A stretch of DNA of 24,817 bases from Conidiobolus incongruus B7586 (lineage: Eukaryota > Entomophthoromycota > Entomophthoromycetes > Entomophthorales > Conidiobolaceae). How positions within the stretch are numbered: the stretch's first letter is position 1; every line of letters begins with the position of its first letter. Positions 1-11,597 of the stretch are shown in pieces. The translations under genes and the position numbers were made by a program. The notes under the pieces are model-generated. The model was given only the letters and a program-made list of their open reading frames with translations. It searched no databases and was not told the DNA's origin. The stretch covers positions 1-24,817 of the forward strand of contig JNEM01014311.1 of the NCBI GenBank assembly GCA_000697335.1, given 5' to 3'.

Positions 1-2418
1 AATAAATATCATTATTTCAATTAAATAGAAAAAATATAATAAGTTAAAATATTAAAAATTGATATAAAAAAATATATAATAACAACCAGAAAATTAATAA
101 GTATTTTGTAAATAAATTATTAAATATTATAATATTAATTTATTTTTTATATTTATAGCTCCAAAGATATTATAAATATTTATACAAATATATTAAGAAT
201 AAAAATATAAAATTATCAATAAAATAATATCTTTATAATTTTAAATAAAATATATTAAATATAGTACAAGTATACCTTTTCTAAAATGTAATGATTTGCA
301 ATATAAGTAACATGAATAAATTATGAGATAATCCTTTATATTTGAATATAAAATTCAAATTAAACAAAAATTTGAAATTTTTTAATATTACAAAGAAAAC
401 AGATAGAGATATCAATATCTCTAGATATATAATCATTCAATATATAATAATCAACCAAGTCAGCCACCTAGGATTAGTATTATGTCCTACCCCTTTGGAG
501 CCCCTGGACTCCATGCAAAACTCAAAGGATGATCAAATTCAATCAACTTTAGACATATTTAATTATAAAAATGGTATAATTATGAAAAGAAATATTGAAA
601 TTTAAGATTCAATCAAATATTGAGAAAATATTCGAAAAATAGATTTGTTATCTTTCTATATGACAATATACATATTATATTACTAAATAATTTCGCTTTA
701 TATTAATAAAATAGTTACATTGTTAGCATATTATTAAAAGATTTTCATCAACTCCTCTAATGGAATTGCATTAACCAATACTTTGTGATTAAAATTTTTG
801 AATATAAAATCAAAAAAACTTTAGATGACTTAAATAAATATTATCAGATTCACAAATTGAATATAAATTTTAAGAGTAAAGATTGCATTGAATTTCATCA
901 ATGGTTTTAGAAATTACGTGTTTGAATATTTTGATATTAGCTATATCTGATATCATTTTGGTTGATATATAGAAGATTGTAGATATTTTTGTTCATTTAA
1001 ATAACCTGATAAATCAAAGATTCCTCTCAATTTTTTTTACAATTTTGATTTTATCAGTCGCAATTAGCTATCATGTTCTACTATAATATTTTTATGTATA
1101 TTCAACTTATCACAAGTTACTTTAAGTTATATATTCTCTCAACTCGTAGAAAGTGGCCAACTTGAACTATCTAATCAGCACTATGTAAAACATACTTCTG
1201 CTGTTTCCTCAATTTGACACTAATTAACTAAATTTTTTATTTATTGGATCAACCCCTCAATGATAGATAAAATTTCTAAATACTGTCCTTAAAAAACTAA
1301 GTAGTAATGAACTTTTTCAGTAAATATTCTATCGTCAATTCAACTATTTGTCAAAGTCAGAAAACTGGTATTATCTGGTCTTCATAGTTGGTTAGTAATT
1401 TATGACCAATATTTCCCATCCCCTTTGATGAGTGTAACTCACCTATGTTTTATCAATAGTGAATTATATTCCAATACATTTAGAGATTATAATCTCATCT
1501 CCATTCTATTCCCCTGATTTTCATATTCCTAAGTCTCCAAAAAAAAATTCTTCAATGGCTAAAATTATTCCAAAAATATTTTCTAGATTCCTGAAAAAAA
1601 TTCAACCTTTAGAAAGATTACCATATTTCAGATCCTATTCTTGAATATTTATTAGATTGTTGTTATTATTTAATGGAGGTGGCATTGATAAGGAAATTTG
1701 ATATGAGATATGATAGTTTTATTAATATTGTTATAGAGAGTATTTATCCTAATATTGCAGTTTACTTTGTTGAAAGCCTTTTTTTGGTTTGCAAAAGATG
1801 ATTGAATGATTGTCTTTTATAAACTATCTCTTAGTATTAATAGAATTTAATCTAGTGGTTTACAACTATAATATTGTTTGGAAAATGTATAAGAATTTTT
1901 ATTTACTAGTCAATAGTATCGATTTTGGAGTCATAATTCAGTTTATGGTTAAGATTCAATCAATCAGCATAAAATATCTTAGATAATAAATTTTTGAATT
2001 AAAATTATTAAAATTACTATTGAAACTATTTTAACTCAATTTAGATTCATTCAATAATAAATAATATAAAATGACTTTTATTCTATTAATATTAAAATTA
2101 ATCAAAGCCAAATGTTATTTTATGATCACTTATTATAATACTAATAAATAATAATTTATATTTTATACTGATTCAGTAGCTTATGATGAGCATGGACAAG
2201 AATGTCATATCAATAAATATCCTTGAAACCAGTAATTCCTTAATATTTGAAATAAACCTTAAGATTCAACATATGATCCAAATTTGTAATGATTATAATG
2301 ATCTGATAAGGTTATCAGATTAACCCAATTAAGCAACTCCCAAAAATTCCACCAATTTACAAATCTTCAATATCATAAAAAACACCAGAAAACATAACCC
2401 AATAATGTTTATTATTTC
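1..2418. other. AT-rich non-coding stretch, left flank
   Basis: No gene could be supported here. The first 460 bases are almost only A and T. A short GC-richer spot lies at about 465-535. The part from about 1130 to 1660 is noticeably less AT-rich than its surroundings and holds short open stretches, the longest being about 60 codons at 1459-1644. None shows a recognisable motif or joins to another through convincing splice sites. It may be decayed coding sequence or the far flank of a regulatory region. The last 100 bases are the 3' side of the F-box gene on the minus strand, where a TTTATT (AATAAA on the minus strand) at 2408-2413 follows the stop closely. Confidence 0.5.
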
Positions 2419-4011
2419 TCAAATACACTCCAAAAAATTGCGATTAAGACCAAATGTGTACTGATTGAAACCCAATCCCAAATAAAACTTAATATGTGGG
2501 TACTTCATCCTCAATGTCGGTAGTATATTCTTAAAGTAGCTAGGTATCTGATTGGTGGTGGATCCGAGGTTAATCAACTTGATATCGGGAAGTTGCTTGA
2601 GCAAGATCTCTAAATTCTCTTGCACGGGGTGGCTCCTGTCACTGATGATGAGTTCCTCCCAATGGATGGCTGCATTTTCGAAGAGGAGGATGTCAAAATT
2701 CGGGTTGAAGAGATTTTCGTAGAATTGAATGTTTTTGGCTTTGGGGAAGAGTTGCGGAATTAGCTGCCAGTGGTCGGAGTAGTGAGTAAGGTCGTAGCTC
2801 TCGTTCAGGTACAGATGAGTAAGGTTGGGGAATGCTATGTGCACATGATTCTTAAAGGTGAGGGACGAAATATCGAAACTTGGTACTGATAACTTTTGCA
2901 AGTGCTCCAGAGATCTCGAAGGTGGTGAGAACAGTACTGGAAGTGGGTTCTTCATACCGAGTTCTTTCAAGTTAGGACACTGATCTATGATTAAGCTCAA
3001 AGTGAATGAATCTAGGTATGGTGTAAAAAATTTGGTTAAATTGTGGCAAATTGAGGGTATCAGTGATACAAAGTGGTCCGAATTTAGCACTCTGGGCGAA
3101 TTTTGGGCGTTGTAGTAGTCTATTACACTCATACTTTGGATGGGAGCTCCTTTGATATCTAAAATAGCAGTTGACAGTCTCGTGAGACCGTAACTGAGTT
3201 TGCTTAGATCTAGGAATGGTTCGTGGTGTGAGTTATTCCTAAATTTTCCAAATATTGACAGATTCTTCAAATTGCTCAATCGTTCTACCTTAGTGAAAAT
3301 TTCATCAATTAAACCATTATTCAAGGCTGGAAAGCATACAAGATCTAAGGTGAGAGTTTCAAGGTATTGGAAATGATCAAATTGGAAATCAATAGTTTGA
3401 TCAAAATCAAAGTTAGTGAACTCATATGTCAAATTTTTGATTTTAACCATTTCACTCAACCTCTCAACAAATTGGGAAGGTGCGAAGAAATCCACCAATT
3501 TAACAGTGTGCAAGCTTCGCAGTCTTCCAGCATGCAAGTGATCTAGCAAATCCCACTGATAGTCATTCAAAATGGTGATTGACTTCAAATTGGGCCAATT
3601 GGAAAATATGGTATGATAAAACATGGGTGGTCCCATATCATAATTACCTACATCAAACGCCTCAATATTTGGGCACAGACTTGCAAACTCGTCGAATGGC
3701 AGGCGATACGATCCATTAAGGCTGTTAGGAGGCACAACTTTGACATATCTTCCATATTTCTTCAGTAGAGACCGGAAATTAGGGTTCGTCGGCAAGGACC
3801 GATGTAATTTAGACCATAATACCGGTAAACTACACTGATAAAAACTTCTGCAGGACAGACACGTTGACTTGAGCTCAGACGGAGGAATCTGACTGAGGAT
3901 GCATTCTAATATATGGTTAGGTAACTCTAATAAATTAAAATTATTGCAACGGCTAATATTTTCAGTGTCCATGATTTTTATACGAAGTAATAATGTTGAG
4001 TAATCATTCAC
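2419..4011 (-). CDS. F-box / leucine-rich-repeat protein
   Basis: Intronless frame of 530 residues. It is likely a substrate receptor of an SCF (Skp1-cullin-F-box) ubiquitin ligase. An F-box spans about residues 27-70, seen as LLELPNHILECILSQIPP followed by the LxxLxxTCLSCRSFY and LW pattern typical of fungal F-boxes. The remainder consists of irregular leucine-rich repeats, for example NLKSITIL, RLRSLHTVKL, NLKNLSIF, CPNLKELGM and FPNLTHLYL, which would form the substrate-binding solenoid. The listed start is the first Met. A second Met at residue 14 (codon 3970-3972) opens directly before the F-box and may be the true start, giving 517 residues. The gene is flanked by deserts and has no close partner. 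The F-box/LRR class is often expanded in fungi and diverges fast, so the substrate cannot be named. Confidence 0.88.
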   Translation of the reverse strand: MNDYSTLLLRIKIMDTENISRCNNFNLLELPNHILECILSQIPPSELKSTCLSCRSFYQCSLPVLWSKLHRSLPTNPNFRSLLKKYGRYVKVVPPNSLNGSYRLPFDEFASLCPNIEAFDVGNYDMGPPMFYHTIFSNWPNLKSITILNDYQWDLLDHLHAGRLRSLHTVKLVDFFAPSQFVERLSEMVKIKNLTYEFTNFDFDQTIDFQFDHFQYLETLTLDLVCFPALNNGLIDEIFTKVERLSNLKNLSIFGKFRNNSHHEPFLDLSKLSYGLTRLSTAILDIKGAPIQSMSVIDYYNAQNSPRVLNSDHFVSLIPSICHNLTKFFTPYLDSFTLSLIIDQCPNLKELGMKNPLPVLFSPPSRSLEHLQKLSVPSFDISSLTFKNHVHIAFPNLTHLYLNESYDLTHYSDHWQLIPQLFPKAKNIQFYENLFNPNFDILLFENAAIHWEELIISDRSHPVQENLEILLKQLPDIKLINLGSTTNQIPSYFKNILPTLRMKYPHIKFYLGLGFNQYTFGLNRNFLECI

Positions 4012-6361
4012 AAATTCGAATTAAGACTGCTTTTTAATTATTGGAATTAAGTATGGGACCATTTTTAATCATTTATATGTGTCCATCAATAATATTGAAC
4101 CACTCTTTTCCAATCAATCAATAATTCAATTAATCCCTTTTGATTACCAAATATTAAACAATTTTAATAGGCTATTTTTATCACAATTATTCAATTAAAT
4201 TAATCATTCGATATCGAAAAATAACTTTCGAAAATTAAATTTGAAAGGACATTAATATTGCTACGTAATTAATAGCGAATAATCAATTTAAAATCATGTT
4301 AACTGATATCATTCTAATAATTTTTCAATATTAGAATATCATACTATTAACTATTAAACAATACTCCAACTAATGAGTGGAATAAAACTAACTTAATTAT
4401 TTATAAAGTGGATCTTTTTCATATGAAAAATCAAATTACTCAATTTTTTATAATATTAGTTCGGTCATCTGCTATCCCCTAGTTATGATTTAATACTCGA
4501 AACCTTGATCATAATCTTATATTATTATTATTATTATTTTAGACCATTGAAGATAAAATACATTTAACAAAAGCGTTGGGGAATAAATACTAAATTAATG
4601 AAAACTTTATTGATGTCGAATATAAACTAAATCCTTTTTTAATAGTTGAGATACTTACCATCTGATGATACTTTGTCAATTGTTAATATAATAATAACTC
4701 ATACAAATTAGGAGTATGAAATTTAATCATTTTGATAATAAATCAATTTTATGATAAATTTGACACTGATATAGCTAGAATATAAACAAGTATATTATAT
4801 TTCATAATTTTAATTACCTGTGAATAAATTTAATATCAATTGTTATAATATTAAGTATTATCAATTTGGTATAATTCAAGAATATAGTTTGGAATATCTG
4901 ATCCCTAACTAATTATCCATCATATATATATTGAAGCTTTGAACTGATCAATAATGAATTAATTAGGAAATATTCGATAGAATGAGATACAAGTTCCATT
5001 TATCCTAATTTTAATGAATTTATTCGGTTATTTGAATGATGACGCTTGAATTTGTAAAATAGTGAAATTTGCATTATGTTGGTTATTGCCTAATTCTATT
5101 TCTAGTTTATTTCATATTTTTTTCCAATTGTTAGTATAATATTATATTATATCTTAACAATAATAATAGTGATGAATATTTCGCAATGATATTTTCAATC
5201 AACTCTAAATTAATTCAACAATAATATATTATTGCTTATTCCTTTATTATTATATGTAGTTTTATTATTTTCTATTGTTCAACTTTGTCAGAGTAAATCA
5301 ATTTCACGGATCTGAATGGATGATTCTAATTAACTACTTATATATCATACATTTAATTATATCTTTATTGGAATATATTAAAAACACTATAAAGAATAAA
5401 AATCAATATCCGTGCTATAGTAAATAGTTGTATTCAATAGTACACTTTGATTTATATTTAAGTTTCCAATATTTCATTCCTAAATTTTAAAAAATTATTG
5501 TAAGGGTTATTATATAGAATTTTATTAATACTATTTTAAAGTGAAATATTGTTTAATTTAAATTTTAAAATTTATGTTATTTCAAATTCAAAATTTTATC
5601 AAGATTGAAATATATATTTAATTTATTAATATAATCTTATGTTTTTTTATTTAATATATAATAACTTCTTATATCACAATAATTCAGCTTTCAAATATAA
5701 TTTCGAATAATATATTAATATTAAATATTTCGATTTTTGGATTATTGTCTTACAAATTTCTAATTAAGTTATATAAAAAGCTTGAGATAAAACTATAATT
5801 TGGTTTATTGATTAAAAAATTTGTAATTATGGCTTGGTATTGTGGGCTCTTATTTACATCATTATTCATCAACTAAAGTATTGAATCTAGGTTATATAAC
5901 TATGAATATTTTTAACAATTGAATTATTCAAACTTCAATAACTTTTGAAACAAAATATTTTCAATCTATTATATTAGATAATTTATTCATTTAATATTAA
6001 ACCCAATTCATCAAATTTTTGGATATAAATTCTTCGAAAATTTCAAATTTGTAGAATGATAAATATTTAGAATATATTGAAATTTAATATGTAACTATAT
6101 TAACTGTCAAAATATTATTAAATATTTTACAATAATTTCAAAATAATTTTTAAAAATCAAATAGTGAGATGTTATATTATAAATATTCATCTAAAAGAAA
6201 TTTATAAAATATTTTCACAAATTCGGTATTGTTGTCATTATATTTAAATCATATATCGCAATTAATTAAAAAATATGAATTTGATTTAATTGAAATTAAA
6301 ATATGATCTCATTAACTCCCAAGGATATTCTCTTATTAGCGGGTCATTACAAAATCATTAA
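4012..6361. other. AT-rich gene desert
   Basis: There is no supported gene in about 2.3 kb. The sequence is mostly A and T with frequent stops in all frames. It includes a six-copy ATT microsatellite at 4521-4538. The first part must hold the promoter of the minus-strand F-box gene, but no motif stands out. The GC rises slightly at about 6310-6360, just ahead of the bacterial-type fossil, and this may be more of the same inserted DNA. Confidence 0.5.
4521..4538. repeat. ATT microsatellite
   Basis: Six perfect tandem copies of ATT in the desert upstream of the F-box gene. This is a simple slippage repeat with no visible role. Confidence 0.8.
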
Positions 6362-6938
6362 GATTCTAAAATAATTTGTCACTTGATTATTATTAATTGC
6401 AATGCATTGACACAATTAAGTCTAAAATTAAAAAATAGTAAAAAACTAATAACTGAACTACAACAACTTTAAACTGAACTGAATTCTAATGAATTGAAGA
6501 GGATACTATTAAATTTTGGATTTGCTGGCCAATTAAATGAAAGTGTAGAAATTGCGAAATTGCTAGGATTGGGTGGCTTGCATTTGACGTCAGATGCTTT
6601 GTTGGATTATAAGTATTTGAATGAGATTATTAATAGATGCCGTGAGGATTGGATATGGGCTGGATCTTGCCATGATGCTATGGCAATTGAAACTGCCAAC
6701 CAGTTGAAATTGAATTTTACAGTTATATCACTCGTTTTACCACATAAAAGTTGTCCTCCTAATAATAAATTAGGATGGAAAAATTTTGGAAACCTTGCCC
6801 AGCAAGGAAAAGCACCAGTACACGGACTAGGAGACTTCAGCTTAAACCATCTAAACCAAGTCATAATCCCAATGGAGTCAGAGCATCGCAGCGATTGAAT
6901 TATTCTGGTGGTTCCATCAATTCAAAATTTCTCAATAA
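6362..6938 (+). pseudogene. Decayed bacterial-type thiamine-phosphate-synthase-like domain (MutT-TPS fusion C-terminal half)
   Basis: The main open part, about 6473-6898, encodes residues such as GLGGLHLTSDALL, WAGSCHDAMAIE, VLPHKSCPPNNKLGWKNF and PVHGLGDFSLNHLNQ. As I remember them, these follow the conserved blocks of the TIM-barrel domain fused behind Nudix/MutT in gamma- and beta-proteobacteria: GxHLTS, ASCH, PVLPTxSHPxxxxLGWxxF, PVYALGG and GIAAIxxxW. The last block, SIAAIELFWW, lies one frame over from about 6873, followed by TAA at 6936-6938, so a frameshift falls near 6871-6875. Upstream, the same frame reads on plausibly (ALTQLSLKLKN) across a TAA at 6470-6472. No ATG starts the frame, and the Nudix half was not found. 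It ends 31 bp from the stop of the convergent prenyltransferase gene. Bacterial origin is inferred from family resemblance. A coding gene with an odd intron is less likely, because nothing intron-sized separates the two 3' frames. Confidence 0.68.
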
Positions 6939-6969
6939 TAATGTAAATATATATAATTTATTTTTATAA

Positions 6970-8119
6970 TTAAATAAATGTTAAATATATAAAATAAATT
7001 AACATTGATAAAATAGATAACTCCATAGATATGATGAAAGTGGTGGAAGTTTGAAGGTTATTGGATTGGTATTTGAGTATCACGGGTAAGAGATGTCGTA
7101 GGCTGAATTCGGGCCATAGTACATTCAGAAATTCTATTTGGCAATTTTTAGAGCTCTATTCAAATTGTTAATGACATGCTAATGTAATTGATTAATTGAT
7201 TATTATTTACCTGCCATAGCATAAAATCACTCAGTCGAATCTCACCTGACGTTCTCACTAGAATATCTAAAGGAGGACAATCTGATGTGTATAAATTAGA
7301 ATTAATTAATTCAAATGAATTTGTGTCTATTTGCCTATTTCCATACATTAGTTGATGAATGGGATATAATGTGTATAATTTACTTGGATGTGATTTCATT
7401 ATTGTCATATTTTTGAAGTAACGATTGAATAGAAGTTATCGTCTCTTCTGTAGAAGTATATGGGAAACATACATTTAATATAGCTCTATTTAATTTAAAT
7501 CATATTAATTAATTTTTGATTAATAAATATTTTTATATTACCCTTTATGATGACTTGTAGCTCTATTCGTTTCATTTACCACTTGTCTGACATCAGGAGG
7601 TAACAATGACAACTTTCCAATAACCCTAATAGCTATCTGATACTTTTCTACCAAATCACTACCTAAACAGTTAGATCAATAATAGATATATTTTTATTCG
7701 ATTACCTTTGGTTAGCTAACCATTTCAGTTTATCTTTAGCTAAGTTCATCAAAGCGTTAACCTCCTCCTGAGGTCTTCTAAAATTATCGATACTAAATGC
7801 GTATATTGTAACGGCTTTAACGCCTAACTCTAGACAACTTTCTAAGATCTATGGTCATAATTAATATTAATTGATTTATATCCTGAATATAATATACTTT
7901 TTCTAAACTTTTAAACCCAATCGTATGTCCTACATTAGTAGGAACACCCAACTTTTTAGCAAAACGTCTATTACCATCCATAATAAAAGCAACGTGATTG
8001 GGTATAGGTCCCATTTTGACCACTTGAATACAAAATTTTTGAACTTGATTAGTGAATTCAGCCCATTTGGTTTTAGTACCTGGTTGATCAACCTGAAGAA
8101 TATCCATCGAAGTGGTCAT
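6970..8119 (-). CDS. cis-prenyltransferase (dehydrodolichyl diphosphate synthase catalytic subunit, RER2/SRT1/DHDDS type)
   Basis: It lengthens farnesyl diphosphate with isopentenyl diphosphate to make the dolichol backbone for glycosylation at the endoplasmic reticulum. I rebuilt six exons on the minus strand: 8119-7898, 7848-7706, 7658-7542, 7485-7384, 7334-7211 and 7155-6970. The introns are 49, 47, 56, 49 and 55 nt, all GT-AG and all joining in frame. The product is 297 residues, close to the family length. Motifs in order: [15 protein letters not shown] (residues 43-57, with the catalytic Asp), [15 protein letters not shown], the [10 protein letters not shown] block, [15 protein letters not shown] (222-236) and NVLWPEF. 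The catalytic motif points to the active subunit rather than the Nus1/NgBR partner. The last 22 residues (276-297) are strongly hydrophobic, which is unusual. The gene is divergent from the BAR gene and convergent with the bacterial-type fossil. Confidence 0.93.
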
Positions 8120-9597
8120 TATTTTTAATTTTTTTATATTTTCATGTAATTATATTAATTATATGAAGTTATTGGGAAAGATATATATTTATATAGTTAT
8201 ATTGTAACAATTAAAATATTTGAATTGTTAGATATTGACACATTATTTATGGAATACAGTTGAGTGAATCTTTATGCTAATTGTCACATTCTAATTTGTG
8301 GGATTTTGACTTTGGTTGATCTATTATTTAAGGGTCAAAATTAGTCTTAGATTAGATTTTTCTTATGTTTTTGAGAAAAATGAAATGATATTAATGATAT
8401 AAAGAATCATTATTATAAAAGTAAAATGTGTTTAATATTAATTATGATTAGATAATGTAAAATATTTGGGAGATATGAAATACAATAAATAACTTTGAAA
8501 TAATTTATTTTCTCAATATTATCTTTAATCAAAATAAATCTTATTAATTATGTGGCATTTTGTGAATGGTGTATATCATTAAAGATGAACAAATTGAAAA
8601 TTTCATTCAAATTTTATTTACCTCATTTTATGCTTTTGAATTTATGCCAACTGAGTTTTAATTCAAATTGATCAAAATTGTATGTAAATAATTTTAAAAG
8701 CTATATATGATTTATAGTTATTTTCAGCATCATCAAAAATATTAAAGATTATATTGAGTATTTGAAAAGCAAAATTTTTCAATTACTACGGTTAATTATA
8801 TTTATTTTTATGATTTGCAAGATAATTTTCATTCATTTACTTAATTCTAACTTATTAATAAAATTTCTCTTATTTATAACGATTAAACGATTAAACCATT
8901 AGACTTTAATATAATGCGTATTTAAATACTATGCTTATTTTATTTTATCAAAGCCAAACATTATATTAATAAACATTTTTACCGAATACTGAATATCAAT
9001 GAATTTAATCGAAAGAGATAAAGTATAGATATTTAGTAATTAAAACACACTTTAAATGAATTAATATATTATGACCTTAATTGAATAACATATGATTCCA
9101 TTATAAAATATTTTTTTATAATTCATATTTTAAAATTTTGAAATATTTAAGATTTGTTTTGTAAATTTTAACAATTTTATAAAGGTATTACACGAAAGAA
9201 TAGTAGAATATTCTACCAATTTAAATAAATTTAAGTAAAAACAGACCTTTTTTGTAAAAATTAGTTGGTATGAAATGATTGAAAATATATGTCAAGATTA
9301 GATTTCAAATTGTGCTTTGATAATACTACTTAAAACAAAATTATCAAATATAATTTCAGGATATTTGAATAGAATTTTTGGATTATTTATAAATTAATCT
9401 GTAACTTAGAGAATATGACTAATCTTGGATTTTTATTTAAAATTTATTATTTTAGAGTGACATCATGTGACGAATTTTCAAAGTAAACACATAATCAATT
9501 TTTAAATTCAAATTCCAATAATATATGTTACACTCTTATTTTGATTGATAATAATTATAATAATTATAATAACTATAAAATATATAATATAGATAAT
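8120..9597. promoter_or_regulatory. Divergent intergenic region between prenyltransferase and BAR genes
   Basis: This 1.5-kb AT-rich stretch must carry the promoters of both flanking genes, which run outward from it. No ORF or recognised regulatory motif was found. The 50 bases before the BAR start are a run of imperfect AATTATAATA units (about 9545-9590), which would lie in the 5' untranslated region. Confidence 0.4.
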
Positions 9598-10961
9598 ATG
9601 GAAAATTCTTTAAATAATTTGAGAACTAGATTTAACTCAACTCAAGTAATATATTATTCATCAGATATTATTAAATTTATTCATAAATTTAATTTTAGTG
9701 GGGAAATAATCAACCAGAATCATTACCTCAGCCTACTCCATTACCTCCCATGTTCGTAGATATGGAAAAAGTAACTATATTCATAACTCTCGGCTGAATT
9801 AGCTAAATTTTAATTATATAGAGATACGAACAATTAACCCTAATCCAAACTAATTTAACCCGTATATTAGAACACAAGAAACCTTTAGATTTAAACAATA
9901 AAAATACGAGTATTTTAATCGAAGATGGATTTAACGAATTTACGAAAACTATGAGTAAAACTTTGGATAGTGTCACTTCCGCCAGTAAAGAAGCCTATAC
10001 TACAATGTTGAAGAAGAGTACAAGTATGAATTTACCTAAAGTGTCAGCTAAGGGCCATCCTAAACCTGCTAACACTTATATGGCTATGGCTTACGTCTTA
10101 TCCGATAATGGTGTCGATTTGGGTATTGATACCACTTTAGGTAATTCGAATATTATCATAAGTATATTTGGTCAAATTTGATATTTACAATATATTTTGA
10201 TAGGCCAGGCATTATTTAAAACTTCTGTCATTCAACAAAAAATTGGTGAAGCAAGATTAAAGATGGTAATTTATCTATCATTTAACATTTGTTAATTAAT
10301 ATTAATTATTTAATATTAGGAAAATGAATTAAAAGCTAAATTAAACTCTCAAAACTTACAAGAATTTAATTATATGTGCGACCAAGCTAAAGTAATTTTC
10401 ATTGTATTTAAATTGTTGGAGTATAGTGATTTATTGATGAATATTCTTTAGATTCTATTGAAGCGTGTTTATAACTCTCAAGCTAAATTAAATCAAATTA
10501 AAAATTCTATCTCAAGAACTGGTAGAGCTAATGAAGAAGTAATATTATACTAATAGTTATATCAATTTAATTGTTTTTAACTTTTTTTAGACTTCAATGT
10601 CTCTAGCTCTTAACCAATCCCAATTTGATGAGGGTGTCTCTCAATGTATGAACTTACTTCAAGAAATTATTTCTAAAGTAATGAATTTACCTGATTTTAT
10701 TTATTATTATATTAACCATTTAAAATCTAGCCCGAAACGATTGAAATTGTAAAATTATTCGTAACTCACCAAAAGCAGTTCCATCAAGAAGCTTATCAAA
10801 TCCTCCAAGATTTGCAGCCCCAAGTTCAAGAGTTGTTCCATTCCCAGCTTGGATTTAGTTCACCTGCTCCAGTGTCTCCCATCCCCATGACAGATAACTT
10901 ACCCAAGAGTCCTAAGAATGGCGAAGATGTTAAGGATGTCGACTTTGAAGAGATTCTTTAA
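9598..10961 (+). CDS. BAR-domain protein of the fungal Gvp36-like (BAR_2) family
   Basis: Its likely role is binding and curving membranes of the Golgi, endosome or plasma membrane as a banana-shaped dimer. I assembled eight exons: 9598-9645, 9699-9770, 9822-10140, 10204-10265, 10320-10391, 10452-10538, 10591-10677 and 10731-10961. The introns are 51-63 nt, and every junction keeps the frame. The product is 325 residues. A short amphipathic N-terminus (MENSLNNLRTRF) precedes a Pro-rich linker. The long helical BAR part runs from about residue 38 (MEKRYEQLTLIQTNLTRIL) to about 280. It includes LGQALFKTSVIQQKIGEARL, the counterpart of the LGxALxKYGxAxEKIGxARL block of this family. The tail is Pro- and acid-rich and ends DVDFEEIL. 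The start was chosen because the next exon opens in a different frame and only the ATG at 9598 connects to it. There is no SH3 domain, so it is not a classical endophilin. Confidence 0.9.
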
Positions 10962-11379
10962 TTTTTTTATATCATAATCATCTTAATATTTAGTTGTTCT
11001 ATTTTATGCATTTCATATTATCTTATTATTTCATTAAATATTTATGGTGATATTAGTGTTATTTGAATTGATTTAAATTTCATATTGCTGGATATATTAT
11101 GGTAAATTTGATGCATTTTAATGTATATACATTAATTTAATAAAAATATGACCAAAAATTCAAAGCGATTGACATGAAAATATGCAACTCGATATATTTA
11201 CCAAGCCTAAAAATCGTATCATTTGTTATTCAAATATTTAATAATTATAATTTATTAAAATGGATCAATTATTTTAATTTATTTAAATTATTTGAGGTGT
11301 TTTGAAAATTAAATGCAAGAATTTAAAATTAGTGATTGTTTTAATATTTCAGAATGAATAGTACGAGGTGATAAGCTAT

Positions 11380-11597
11380 TTTGCCACATCAAGTATTATT
11401 GAATTACTACAATATTCAATAGTGAAAACCACGCTGAAAATAAATGAGGGTCCTCAAACAATCCAATCAAACTATCCCAGGATATGCAGTTAGATAATTT
11501 TACTAATCCGCAGTGAAAATCGGAATATCAATTTAATGTGGCAAATTGGTATAGATGATATACTGGATTTTTAAATCCGTCCGATGTAATCTATACC
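11380..11597. repeat. Nested inverted repeats forming a possible folded element
   Basis: The 10-base arm TTTGCCACAT (11380-11389) is repeated in inverse as ATGTGGCAAA (11536-11545), enclosing about 146 bases that are less AT-rich than the surroundings. Directly after it, GGTATAGAT (11548-11556) pairs with ATCTATACC (11589-11597), and within that pair GGATTT (11565-11570) faces AAATCC (11573-11578). The result is a two-step hairpin of 50 bases abutting the larger inverted repeat. A small palindrome GAGGGTCCTC also lies inside the large repeat. It could be a decayed miniature transposon or a structured RNA. No target-site duplication was evident. Confidence 0.45.

Noticed and set aside
481-531. 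Possible short gene start MSYPFGAPGLH in a GC spot, like N-termini of penta-EF-hand proteins.
   Set aside because: It stops after 16 codons and no EF-hand exon follows.
342-605. 87-codon open frame at the left end.
   Set aside because: No ATG at its start, desert-like residue use and no domain; the length is within what chance can give in this window.
1459-1644. 61-codon open frame with Pro/Ser/Lys-rich sequence.
   Set aside because: No recognisable motif, no splice partners and stops close by in all frames.
4651-4659. ATACTTACC resembles the 5' end of U1 snRNA.
   Set aside because: The following bases do not continue like U1, and no structured GC-richer body or Sm site follows.
6607-6864. 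Minus-strand open frame opposite the bacterial-type fossil.
   Set aside because: It is the antisense shadow of the plus-strand frame, which carries the family motifs.
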